Part shown: one piece after another, positions 52,894 to 60,624 of the stretch | Position numbering within the stretch: position 1 is the first letter of the stretch | Layout: every line of letters starts with the position of its first letter | Assembly (NCBI RefSeq): GCF_014644435.1 | Contig: NZ_BMKR01000014.1 | Span: 62,001 to 126,000 of the forward strand | Length of the DNA stretch: 64,000 bases | Origin: Paenibacillus albidus | Lineage (GTDB): Bacteria; Bacillota; Bacilli; Paenibacillales; Paenibacillaceae | Direction of reading: 5' to 3' | Program-made: the position numbers and the translations under genes | Notes under the pieces: generated by a model | What the model saw: the letters and a program-made list of their open reading frames with translations, nothing else | Databases searched by the model: none | What the model was told of the DNA's origin: nothing

Positions 52894-53394
52894 ATGACAT
52901 TGACAACCTTGCTGGAAGCACTTGAGCGGCTGGACGAAGCGCATTTGCAGATGCTGGAGCTGGCCGCTGTTAAGAAAGACGCTATTAAGACAAACCAAGT
53001 AGATCATCTTATTCAACTTCTTAATAAAGAGTCTAAGCATATGAAGCTGATTGAGCAGTTGGAGGATGAACGTATGCAAGCGGCATATGCCTTTTTGCAG
53101 GGGGTGGGGATACGTTCCAACCTGAATTTGAACCTGACTGAGTTATCCAGGCTTGTATTTGATCCTGAAGAGAAACAGCAGTTATTGCATATGCAGCGTA
53201 AGCTATCCGGCACATTGCAGCGGCTGCAGGAAGCCAATACGCTGAATCAACAGCTTCTTGAACAGGCGCTCTCCTATATAGACTTTTCTATTGAAAGCAT
53301 GTCTTATTATTCTGAGACAGAAGCCACTTATCATCACCCGGCGGGGAAAACAGCTGGAGTGCAACGCTCCGGACTTTTTGATTCTCGGGCCTAA
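52894..53394 (+). CDS. flgN: Flagellar export chaperone FlgN
   Basis: Cytosolic chaperone for the hook-filament junction proteins FlgK and FlgL. 166 residues, mostly helical with many Leu/Gln/Glu, typical of FlgN: LLEALERLDEAHLQMLELA near the start and LQRLQEANTLNQQLLEQ in the last third. ATG 52894 follows AGGTGA by 8 bases; the GTG at 52882, directly after the flgM stop, has no usable site. Directly upstream of its client gene flgK. Confidence 0.88.
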   Translation: MTLTTLLEALERLDEAHLQMLELAAVKKDAIKTNQVDHLIQLLNKESKHMKLIEQLEDERMQAAYAFLQGVGIRSNLNLNLTELSRLVFDPEEKQQLLHMQRKLSGTLQRLQEANTLNQQLLEQALSYIDFSIESMSYYSETEATYHHPAGKTAGVQRSGLFDSRA

Positions 53395-53411
53395 CTTTGG
53401 AGGAATAAAAG

Positions 53412-54992
53412 ATGACCTCAACATTTCATAGTATAGAAACCGCCAAGCGAAGCCTGAACACCCAGACGGCTGCATTAAACACGGCAGGACATAACATTGC
53501 TAATGTCAATACAGAAGGATATTCAAGACAAGTTGTGAAGATGCAAGCCTCTCTTCCTATGGAAGCCTATGGTTTCTTGCGTTCTACAGCAGCCGGGCAA
53601 ATGGGCACGGGGGTCGAATTCACATCGATTGAACGGGTGAGACAGAGTTTTCTGGATGATCAATACCGTAATGAAAGCTCGAATGCGGGGAGCTGGGATA
53701 TCAGATTCGATACCCTGCAAAAGCTTGAATCTATTGTGAATGAACCATCAGATACTGGTATTCGCAAGGTTCTGGATAATTTTTGGAGTGCCTGGTCCGA
53801 CCTGAGTCAGGATCCCGAGAATATTACCAACCGTAAAATCGTCAAAGAAACAACACAGGCGCTTACGGATGCTATGAATCAAATCAGCACACAACTGGAT
53901 GCCTTGACCTCTGACCTGACCAGTAATATTTCTCTAAAAGCTACAGAGATCAATTCTCTATTGCAGACAGTAGCAGATCTTAATAATAACATTACCAAGC
54001 TTGAGGGCTTGGGTGATAATCCTAACGATCTCCGGGACCAGCGGGACTTGGCCATCGACAAGCTCTCCAAGCTTGCCAATGTTCAGGTTACCCAGCTCAG
54101 TGACGGCTATCAAGTGACATTGGGCGGTCAATTGGTTGTGACTGGTGATCAGGTAACAGCAGTAACGGCGGAGGGTCTGAAGGCAGCATATGATGGAGGG
54201 ACACTTACCGGTGGTGAAGTCTATGGCATGTTTATGTCCAGGGATAAATACGTAACCGATTATAAGAGTCAGATGAACCAACTGGCCAATACCCTTGCTA
54301 ATGGTGACATCGAAATCACTTTGCCTGCCGGAACAGTTTTACCTGAAGGTACTGTCCTGAATACCGGAGCCAATAACACACCTGTTACCTATTCGAATGC
54401 GAATAATAACCGGACGATAACAGCGGACACCAAAGTAACCGTCAAAGGAATTAATGGACTGCTGCAATTAGGTTACACTGTTAGCGGCACAACACCGGAG
54501 AAGGGGCTCGCACTCTTTACTTCCAAAGATAGTGGAGTAATCACAGCGGGCAATATTACGCTTAATCCGTTAATTGCAACCGACCCTAACAAAATCTCCA
54601 CATCCATGCGTGTCACTGGGGTTGGCACCACCAACGAGAAGGTTGTTATCGGAAATAACGATATGGCCCTGACGATGGCAGGGCTAAAGACAGCCAAATT
54701 TGATTTTGGAGCTGCTTTGTCCACACCAGGCACCGTGGATGATTATTTCAGCTCTATAGTAGGACAACTGGGTGTTCAAACACAGGAAGCTGAACGTCAA
54801 GCCAAGAATGCGGAACAGCTGACAGAGCAGGTAGCATTGAATCGGGCTTCAGTCAGTGGAGTATCACTGGATGAGGAAATGACGGATCTGATTAAATTCC
54901 AGCATGCTTACAGCGCAGCTTCCAGATTTATGACCACATTTGACGAGCTTCTAAATAAACTAATTAACGGAACAGGCCGGGTAGGTCTCTAA
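53412..54992 (+). CDS. flgK: Flagellar hook-associated protein 1 (FlgK)
   Basis: Hook-filament junction protein. N-terminal SIETAKRSLNTQTAALNTAG and GHNIANVNTEGYSRQ rod-type motif, central repetitive domain, and C-terminal LIKFQHAYSAASRFMTTFDELL coiled coil. 526 residues, ATG behind TTTGGAGGAA. Secreted by the flagellar export apparatus with FlgN as chaperone. Base composition is similar to the core genes. Confidence 0.93.
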   Translation: MTSTFHSIETAKRSLNTQTAALNTAGHNIANVNTEGYSRQVVKMQASLPMEAYGFLRSTAAGQMGTGVEFTSIERVRQSFLDDQYRNESSNAGSWDIRFDTLQKLESIVNEPSDTGIRKVLDNFWSAWSDLSQDPENITNRKIVKETTQALTDAMNQISTQLDALTSDLTSNISLKATEINSLLQTVADLNNNITKLEGLGDNPNDLRDQRDLAIDKLSKLANVQVTQLSDGYQVTLGGQLVVTGDQVTAVTAEGLKAAYDGGTLTGGEVYGMFMSRDKYVTDYKSQMNQLANTLANGDIEITLPAGTVLPEGTVLNTGANNTPVTYSNANNNRTITADTKVTVKGINGLLQLGYTVSGTTPEKGLALFTSKDSGVITAGNITLNPLIATDPNKISTSMRVTGVGTTNEKVVIGNNDMALTMAGLKTAKFDFGAALSTPGTVDDYFSSIVGQLGVQTQEAERQAKNAEQLTEQVALNRASVSGVSLDEEMTDLIKFQHAYSAASRFMTTFDELLNKLINGTGRVGL

Positions 54993-55013
54993 TCTGAGGA
55001 AGGAGGGTAATCC

Positions 55014-55922
55014 ATGTCTATTCGTGTAACCCAAGGGATGATGAGCATGCAGACGCTCAGCAATCTGAACAAAAATAATAGTACCAGAAGTGATTTGTCC
55101 AATCAGGCCTCCACAGGACGCAAGATCAATAAGCCTTCAGATGACCCGGTGGGTGTGACATACTCACTCCGTTACAGAGCGGAGCTTGCTTCTAATGAGC
55201 AATTCCAGAGCAATGCTGACGCAGCCGTGAGCTGGCTTGATTTTACCGATACAACCATGCAGCAGGCAACAGATGTGATGAAACGGATGAAAGAATTAAC
55301 GATACAAGGATCTAATGGAACACTACCTCAATCTGGCCGAGATGCGATTAAGTTGGAAATTCAACAATTAAAAGAGCAAATGGGCAATATTGGTAATGCT
55401 CAAATAAGAGGAAAGTATATTTTTAATGGTCAAAATTATGATAAGGTTCCATATGAGTTATCTGGCACAGTAACGAGTTTTTCTCAAATTGATACGGATT
55501 CTGGTTCGGTTAATTATGCCATTGGTGATCAATCGACATTCCAAGTGAATACTCCAGGTAACGATTTTTTTGGGAAATCTACGGATGCTGATAACGTTTA
55601 TAAAGTAATGGATGATTTAATAGCTGCACTTGCAAGCGGTGATACGTCACAAGTAGCCGCACAAACCGCTAATATGGACTCGAGAACTAATAAAATGCAG
55701 TCTGCTCTGTCTGAAGTGGGAGCGAGGACAAATCGAGTGGAATTGGTTCAGGCCCGGTTAGATGACCGTAATTTAAATTTAACTACGCTGCAGTCCAAGG
55801 TAGAGGATGCAGATATTGCCGAAGTGTTAATTAAGTCAACAACTGCTCAGACTATTTATGAGGCTGCTTTAAAATCTTCAGCTCAAATATTACAACCATC
55901 GCTAATGGATTTTATGAGATAG
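55014..55922 (+). CDS. flgL: Flagellar hook-associated protein 3 (FlgL)
   Basis: Second junction protein, between FlgK and flagellin. 302 residues with flagellin-like ends: SIRVTQGMMSMQTLSNLNKN and QASTGRKINKPSDDPVGV at the N-terminus, and VEDADIAEVLIKSTTAQTIYEAAL at the C-terminus. ATG behind GAAGGAGGG. From about 55300 onward the gene becomes clearly more A/T-rich than its first third, and this lower-GC character continues to the end of the window. Confidence 0.92.
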   Translation: MSIRVTQGMMSMQTLSNLNKNNSTRSDLSNQASTGRKINKPSDDPVGVTYSLRYRAELASNEQFQSNADAAVSWLDFTDTTMQQATDVMKRMKELTIQGSNGTLPQSGRDAIKLEIQQLKEQMGNIGNAQIRGKYIFNGQNYDKVPYELSGTVTSFSQIDTDSGSVNYAIGDQSTFQVNTPGNDFFGKSTDADNVYKVMDDLIAALASGDTSQVAAQTANMDSRTNKMQSALSEVGARTNRVELVQARLDDRNLNLTTLQSKVEDADIAEVLIKSTTAQTIYEAALKSSAQILQPSLMDFMR

Positions 55923-55947
55923 ACTTGATTCTTTGAAACCGAAATGA

Positions 55948-55984
55948 GAAGCTATGGACAAAGCAGTCCATAGCTTCTTTTGTT
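55948..55984 (+). terminator. Rho-independent terminator after flgL
   Basis: Perfect 12-base-pair stem GAAGCTATGGAC/GTCCATAGCTTC with an AAAGCA loop, then TTTTGTT. Confidence 0.92.
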
Positions 55985-56007
55985 AATATCCCAAGGAGGA
56001 TGAGAGA

Positions 56008-56457
56008 ATGACATCAGACCATACACATCATGAGGAAGCAAATTTAACTATAACACCCATATATTCATTTCCAAAAGGATTGCCAGGTTTTGATCAGTTG
56101 AAAGAGTTTTTACTTCAGGAGCACAACGAGGTATTCAGCTTATTAAGCGCTGTAGACCAACCAGAGATTAGTTTTATTACGGTTAATCCATTTGATTTTA
56201 TATCAGATTACGAATTTTCCCTGTCTGATGATACGATGTTGGATATAGAAGTCAACAATCGCGAACAAGTTGCAGTGCGTTGTATCGTGACATGGCATAG
56301 TGATCGAGTGAAGACAACAATTAATTTGCTAGCCCCTCTTATCTTTAATGTTGAATCTTTTAAAGCCAAGCAAATTGTATTGCAGAATACCGTATATACT
56401 ACTAAACATCCTTTGTGGTCAGAGTCTGAAACTGATGGTGAAGGCGGTGATTCCTGA
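56008..56457 (+). CDS. fliW: Flagellar assembly factor FliW
   Basis: Binds newly made flagellin, or CsrA when flagellin is scarce; free FliW antagonises CsrA and so releases hag translation. 149 residues, with FPKGLPGFDQLKEFLL near the N-terminus and RCIVTWHSDRVKTTINLLAPL in the middle, both conserved in FliW. ATG behind CAAGGAGGATG. Its TGA stop shares one base with the csrA ATG, coupling the two. Confidence 0.93.
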   Translation: MTSDHTHHEEANLTITPIYSFPKGLPGFDQLKEFLLQEHNEVFSLLSAVDQPEISFITVNPFDFISDYEFSLSDDTMLDIEVNNREQVAVRCIVTWHSDRVKTTINLLAPLIFNVESFKAKQIVLQNTVYTTKHPLWSESETDGEGGDS

Positions 56458-56690
56458 TGCTGGTGCTCACACGAAGAAAAGGGGAGTCTATTGTTATCCA
56501 AAATGATATCGTGATTACAGTGCTCTCTGTTGAAGGCGACGTCGTAAAAGTTGGAATCTCTGCTCCGAGGGATATTGATATCTATCGAAAAGAGATTTTT
56601 GAAGCTATTCAGCAGAATAACCAAAGTGCAGCTATGGATTTGGAAAAAATAAAGAATGTTATGTCAGATCTCAATGGAACAAACAAATAA
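56457..56690 (+). CDS. csrA: Carbon storage regulator CsrA
   Basis: Dimeric RNA-binding repressor of hag translation. 77 residues with the usual MLVLTRRKGESIVI start, EGDVVKVGISAPRDIDIYR core (the RNA-binding Arg is within this block) and a helical tail. ATG overlaps the fliW stop. The hag leader 180 bases downstream has a matching CsrA-binding hairpin. Confidence 0.96.
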   Translation: MLVLTRRKGESIVIQNDIVITVLSVEGDVVKVGISAPRDIDIYRKEIFEAIQQNNQSAAMDLEKIKNVMSDLNGTNK

Positions 56691-56787
56691 TAATCATCAG
56701 AGATCGAGAAAAATGCATTGATTTGTATGAATTCCTCTATGTATTAAAAATAATTACTAAAGTCAAAGAAAAAAACGGTATTGACTA

Positions 56788-56815
56788 TAAACAATCCTAT
56801 CCGTTAAGTCGATAT
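56788..56815 (+). promoter_or_regulatory. SigD promoter of hag
   Basis: TAAA (56788-56791), 16-base spacer, GTCGATAT (56808-56815), 7/8 at -10. Start point near 56823, giving a leader of about 90 bases. Confidence 0.75.
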
Positions 56816-56867
56816 ATAATGTAGAGCGGTAATTCTTCAGGGCGGCCGACCTGTGAAGACGCTAATA

Positions 56868-56905
56868 CCACATGGATGTGGGATAAAACCATTTCAGGGA
56901 GGAAA
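56868..56905 (+). promoter_or_regulatory. CsrA-binding hairpin and ribosome site in the hag leader
   Basis: ACATGGATGT (56870-56879) is a full match to the CsrA consensus ACANGGANGU. It lies in a perfect hairpin CCACA-TGGA-TGTGG (56868-56881), presenting GGA in the loop. A second GGA is in the ribosome site CAGGGAGGAA (56896-56905), so a CsrA dimer could bridge both and block initiation. Confidence 0.8.
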
Positions 56906-56911
56906 TATCAA

Positions 56912-57679
56912 ATGATTATCAATCACAATCTACCGGCTTTTAACACACACCGTAACATGGGGCTGAACAATGCTGCAGCTAGTAAGAACATGGAGAAATT
57001 GTCTTCAGGTTTGAAAATCAACCGCGCAGCTGACGATGCTGCTGGTCTCTCCATTTCCGAAAAAATGCGTGGTCAAATCCGCGGTTTGGAACAAGCACAA
57101 CGTAACGTTCAAGACGGTATCTCATTCGCTCAAACAGCTGAAGGTGCAATGAACGAGGTTTCCTCCATGCTGACTCGTATGAAAGAATTGAATGTACAAA
57201 AACTCAATGGTACTTATGGTGCTGGCGATAAATCTAATATCAATGCTGAATTGAATCAATTAGGTTCGCAAATTGATAACATCATGTCGAAAACTACATT
57301 CAACGGAATCAAGATTACTTCCAATGTTAGTGTACAGGCTGATGACAGTACCTTTACAATTGCTATCGCTGGTGTAGCAACAACTGGCTTTACTGGCCTT
57401 AAATCTACAACTAATCTCTCTAACGTAAGTGCTGCTATTGAAAAAGTTGCAACTCAACGGGCTAACCTCGGTGCTGTACAAAACCGTCTGGAATACACTT
57501 CCAACAACCTGGGAACTACTGTTGAGAACTTGACAGCCTCCGAATCCCGTATCCGTGATACTGATATGGCTAAGGAAATGGTTGCTCTCTCCAAGAACAA
57601 CATCTTGCTGCAAGCATCCCAATCTATGTTGGCTCAAGCCAACTCCGCTCCACAGGGCGTATTGTCCCTGCTTCGTTAA
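56912..57679 (+). CDS. hag: Flagellin Hag
   Basis: Filament subunit, 255 residues, a short flagellin with D0/D1 ends and almost no D2/D3. N-terminus MIINHNLPAFNTHRNMGLNN and SSGLKINRAADDAAGLSISEKM; C-terminus LTASESRIRDTDMAKEM and SQSMLAQANSAPQGVLSLLR. Codon choice in the two conserved ends is strongly biased, as in the S-layer gene, showing high expression. Ser/Thr-rich central part (about 125-185) is the likely site for O-glycosylation by the Maf/Pse locus downstream. ATG 56912 behind CAGGGAGGAA is chosen; in-frame 56876 lies inside the CsrA hairpin. Confidence 0.96.
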   Translation: MIINHNLPAFNTHRNMGLNNAAASKNMEKLSSGLKINRAADDAAGLSISEKMRGQIRGLEQAQRNVQDGISFAQTAEGAMNEVSSMLTRMKELNVQKLNGTYGAGDKSNINAELNQLGSQIDNIMSKTTFNGIKITSNVSVQADDSTFTIAIAGVATTGFTGLKSTTNLSNVSAAIEKVATQRANLGAVQNRLEYTSNNLGTTVENLTASESRIRDTDMAKEMVALSKNNILLQASQSMLAQANSAPQGVLSLLR

Positions 57680-57703
57680 TTTTCACTTTAAGCATTTCAT
57701 TCA

Positions 57704-57732
57704 AAGATCCTGCATTTGCAGGGTCTTTTTTT
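57704..57732 (+). terminator. Rho-independent terminator of hag
   Basis: AAGATCCTGCA pairs with TGCAGGGTCTT (one T/G wobble), followed by a T-run. Confidence 0.9.
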
Positions 57733-57742
57733 TGTTATTCCA

Positions 57743-57769
57743 TAAACATTTCAACAGGTTGACCGATAT
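57743..57769 (+). promoter_or_regulatory. SigD promoter of the flaG-fliD-fliS operon
   Basis: TAAA (57743-57746), 15-base spacer, ACCGATAT (57762-57769), 7/8 at -10. It follows the hag terminator directly. Confidence 0.65.
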
Positions 57770-57842
57770 ATAAAGTAACAGCTTGGGATTTCTAACCGGA
57801 CAATATTATGTAGATAATCTAGCGACAAGCGAGGGATTAGAT

Positions 57843-58217
57843 ATGGACTCATTGATTTCTGCAAATTCAGGAGTAGGTGCACAGGTACAACATCCGAGTT
57901 TTGGGAAAAAGGATGTTGTTATGAGTGATGACCCGGCATCATCTATAGCACAGAAGACAACCCAATCTGTGATTTCAGGGGATAGCCAAAAGTCACATGA
58001 ACAAGTAGTTGCAGAACTGCAAAAAGCAATTGATGCCATCCAAGGGCCGCAAAAGTCATTGGAGATCTCTGTACATGAAAAAACGCATGCCATTATGATC
58101 AAAGTACTTAACAAGGAGACAGGCGAGTTAATACGCGAAGTGCCACCAGAAAAAATTCTGGATTTAGCAGCACGGATGATGGAGATAACAGGAATAATTG
58201 TTGATAAAAAAGTATAA
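57843..58217 (+). CDS. flaG: Flagellar protein FlaG
   Basis: Small cytosolic protein encoded next to fliD in many flagellates and linked to filament length. 124 residues: variable N-terminal half, then conserved C-terminal SLEISVHEKTHAIMIKVLNK and GELIREVPPEKILDLAARM. ATG at 57843 follows GAGGG by 7 bases; an in-frame TTG at 57783 would add 20 residues with only weak support. fliD begins 11 bases after its stop. Confidence 0.85.
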   Translation: MDSLISANSGVGAQVQHPSFGKKDVVMSDDPASSIAQKTTQSVISGDSQKSHEQVVAELQKAIDAIQGPQKSLEISVHEKTHAIMIKVLNKETGELIREVPPEKILDLAARMMEITGIIVDKKV

Positions 58218-58228
58218 GGAGGCGCTTT

Positions 58229-59755
58229 ATGGTTACAAGAATTAGCGGATTAGCTTCAGGGATGGATATTGACGCTATAGTAAAAAAATTAATGACAGCA
58301 GAAAGTGCACCCCTCAATAAATTAAACCAACAAAAACAGCTGATGGAGTGGAAGCGTGATAACTACCGTCAAACCAGTGTTAAACTGGTTTCATTTCTAC
58401 AAGATAAACTAGATACGTTAAGTAAAAGCAGCTCTCTCAGTGCACAAAAAGCTACTACGACAGGTAACACAACTTCTGTTAGTGCTATTGCTACACCCTC
58501 AGCTAGTGGTTCTCTTGAGGTCACGGTTACTTCATTGGCTACGGCTGCTAGAATAACCTCCTCAGCTCCCCCTACCAAAAGTGATGCAACAACCACTGAT
58601 TGGGGAAATGTAAAACTATCAGCAATTACGGGTTCTGGTATTGATTCCAATAGTACTGCCAAAGTTGCAGTTACAATTGGTGGCGCCAGTATCGAAATAG
58701 ATCCTCAGACGGAAACCTTAAGCTCTTTTGTAAATAAGATCAATGACAGTACAACTGCTGGTGTATCTGCTCTGTATGATTCTGCAACTGGTCAAGTATC
58801 TATAACAAGCAAGAGCACTGGGGCACAGGGCAATGCTATTAAGTTAGATGGAGCTGGAGCAGCAGTATTTACAGCCTTAAAGTTGGATAGCTCATTTTTA
58901 AGTGGAGGGGCAGATGCTAAGCTTAACGTTAATGGCATGGACATTACCCGCTCGACTAACAGCTTTACTATGAATGGCGTTCAACTGACGCTTAATAGCG
59001 GCAGTGGAGGGGTCTCTACTAAAATTGAAGTGAACAAAGACGTTGATACACTTGTGTCGGCTGTAAAAGGTTTTGTGGATGCATATAATGAGGTTTTGAC
59101 CTTTATGAATAGCAAAGTTAGTGAGGAACGTTATACCAAGTACTCACCTCTTACTACTGAACAAAGAAAGGATATGTCAGATACCGAAGCTGAGCTTTGG
59201 GACTCTAAGGCAAAGAGCGGAATGCTCAAAAATGATAGTATTTTAACCTCAGCAATTTCAAGCATGCGAACAGCAATGGTAGAAGGAGTTCAGCTAGCTG
59301 ATGGTTCGAAAATAGACTTTACGCAGTTGGGCATAACAACGGGAACTTATGAAACTAAAGGTAAATTAAGTCTGAATACGGATAAGCTGAAAACAGCATT
59401 AGAGGGAAACCCAGAGATGATTAATAACTTTTTAGGAAATAATTATTCGACCTCATCTTTGAATAACACCTACACATCAGAAGATGGAATGCTGGCACGT
59501 ATGAAGAAAATCTCTAATTCGGCACTTATTAAACTGGCTGAAACAGCAGGTACATCTAAGTATAGTTCTGATTTAACAGCATCCTTCATGAGTACTAGTA
59601 CGATGGGGGAAACACTGACTAGCTTAGATAAAAGGATCAGCGATCTTACAGCTAAATTAACAATGAGGGAAACGAACTATTATAAAAAGTTTACAGCAAT
59701 GGAAACGGCCATAAATAAGTACAATAGCATATCATCAAGTCTAATAAGCTCTTAG
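58229..59755 (+). CDS. fliD: Flagellar filament cap protein FliD (HAP2)
   Basis: Forms the pentameric cap under which flagellin is inserted. 508 residues. N-terminal MVTRISGLASGMDIDAIVKKLM and ESAPLNKLNQQKQ, hook-associated FliD_C block with ALEGNPEMINNFLG and DLTASFMSTSTMG, and a C-terminal coiled coil ending in SISSSLISS. ATG follows ATAAGGAGGCG. FliS-binding is expected at the C-terminus. Confidence 0.93.
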   Translation: MVTRISGLASGMDIDAIVKKLMTAESAPLNKLNQQKQLMEWKRDNYRQTSVKLVSFLQDKLDTLSKSSSLSAQKATTTGNTTSVSAIATPSASGSLEVTVTSLATAARITSSAPPTKSDATTTDWGNVKLSAITGSGIDSNSTAKVAVTIGGASIEIDPQTETLSSFVNKINDSTTAGVSALYDSATGQVSITSKSTGAQGNAIKLDGAGAAVFTALKLDSSFLSGGADAKLNVNGMDITRSTNSFTMNGVQLTLNSGSGGVSTKIEVNKDVDTLVSAVKGFVDAYNEVLTFMNSKVSEERYTKYSPLTTEQRKDMSDTEAELWDSKAKSGMLKNDSILTSAISSMRTAMVEGVQLADGSKIDFTQLGITTGTYETKGKLSLNTDKLKTALEGNPEMINNFLGNNYSTSSLNNTYTSEDGMLARMKKISNSALIKLAETAGTSKYSSDLTASFMSTSTMGETLTSLDKRISDLTAKLTMRETNYYKKFTAMETAINKYNSISSSLISS

Positions 59756-59773
59756 TAACAAGGGGGAGGAAAT

Positions 59774-60166
59774 TTGATTAACTCGCCATACCAAAAATAT
59801 CAACAAGCCCAGGCACAGACGGCATCTAAGCCAAAACTTTTAATCATGCTTTATGATGGTGCTATTCGTTTTGTGAAGTTAGGCATGGATGGCATATCAC
59901 AAAAGGATTATGAGAAAGCTAATAATAACCTTTGCAGGGCACAGGCTATTATTAACGAATTGATCTCAGCTTTGGATTATAATTACCCTATTTCGAATGA
60001 TTTGCTTAAAGTATACGAATATATGCAACGTAGATTAATTGAGGCAAATGTGAATAAGCAAAATAAACAGGCCGAAGAAGTTCTAGAATATTTAATAGAT
60101 CTTAGGGAAGCTTGGTTCGAGGCCAGCAAGTCACAGGGATTAAATACGGTGCAAGATGGAAGATGA
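59774..60166 (+). CDS. fliS: Flagellin export chaperone FliS
   Basis: Binds the C-terminus of flagellin and prevents early assembly. 130 residues, helical. INSPYQKYQQAQAQTASKPK at the N-terminus and KLLIMLYDGAIRFVKLG, ISALDYNYPISNDLLKVYEYM are the family marks. The start is a TTG at 59774, supported by GGGGGAGG six bases upstream and by the absence of any ATG in the conserved N-terminus. The end overlaps the next gene by 11 bases. Confidence 0.92.
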   Translation: MINSPYQKYQQAQAQTASKPKLLIMLYDGAIRFVKLGMDGISQKDYEKANNNLCRAQAIINELISALDYNYPISNDLLKVYEYMQRRLIEANVNKQNKQAEEVLEYLIDLREAWFEASKSQGLNTVQDGR

Positions 60167-60500
60167 GCATTTCCTGTTACTCTTTACAGAGTTACAAAGA
60201 ATATCGGCACAAGCAATAAGTGATATTTCTGCAATGGACACAGATGAATTAGTGGCATTTGTAGAACGGAGAGAAGAGATTGTGTGCGCCATGAAGCCCT
60301 ATCTATCAATGATTTCTTCCAAAGATAAACAAATAATTGATCAGATGCTTAAAGATGAGCAAGTTATTGTGGACAGAATGTATGAATTGAAGAATGAAGC
60401 TGGAGAATGGCTTCAAAACCTTAGTACCGTTCGTGTTCAACAAAATGCGTACAAACAATCTTTTTCGGTAGACAGTCTATTCATAGATCATCGTAAGTAA
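60156..60500 (+). CDS. FliT-like flagellar chaperone
   Basis: 114-residue all-helical protein overlapping the end of fliS. Size, charge pattern and place after fliD-fliS fit FliT, a FliD chaperone, but sequence conservation in this family is low and the call rests on context. Residues 30-45 (LVAFVERREEIVCAMK) resemble the FliT helix. ATG with an AAGATGGAAG-like upstream site inside fliS; translation is probably coupled. A terminator follows. Confidence 0.7.
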   Translation: MEDEHFLLLFTELQRISAQAISDISAMDTDELVAFVERREEIVCAMKPYLSMISSKDKQIIDQMLKDEQVIVDRMYELKNEAGEWLQNLSTVRVQQNAYKQSFSVDSLFIDHRK

Positions 60501-60509
60501 GGACAAATA

Positions 60510-60556
60510 AAATGAAAACCCTCAACCATTTTATGGATGAGGGTTTTCATTTTTAA
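60510..60556 (+). terminator. Rho-independent terminator of the fliD operon
   Basis: Perfect 13-base-pair stem ATGAAAACCCTCA (60512-60524) / TGAGGGTTTTCAT (60538-60550), followed by TTTT; the run of A residues before it makes it partly bidirectional. Confidence 0.93.
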
Positions 60557-60580
60557 GAGGTTCATTCTTATGGGATAAAG

Positions 60581-60588
60581 TCCGATAT
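60581..60588 (+). promoter_or_regulatory. SigD-like -10 before the maf gene
   Basis: TCCGATAT matches the SigD -10 at 7 of 8 positions. No TAAA is found 14-16 bases upstream (TTCA/TCAT instead), so the promoter is only a suggestion. Confidence 0.3.
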
Positions 60589-60624
60589 ATACAATATAAA
60601 TTAATCCGGAATGGTGGTATCGCC

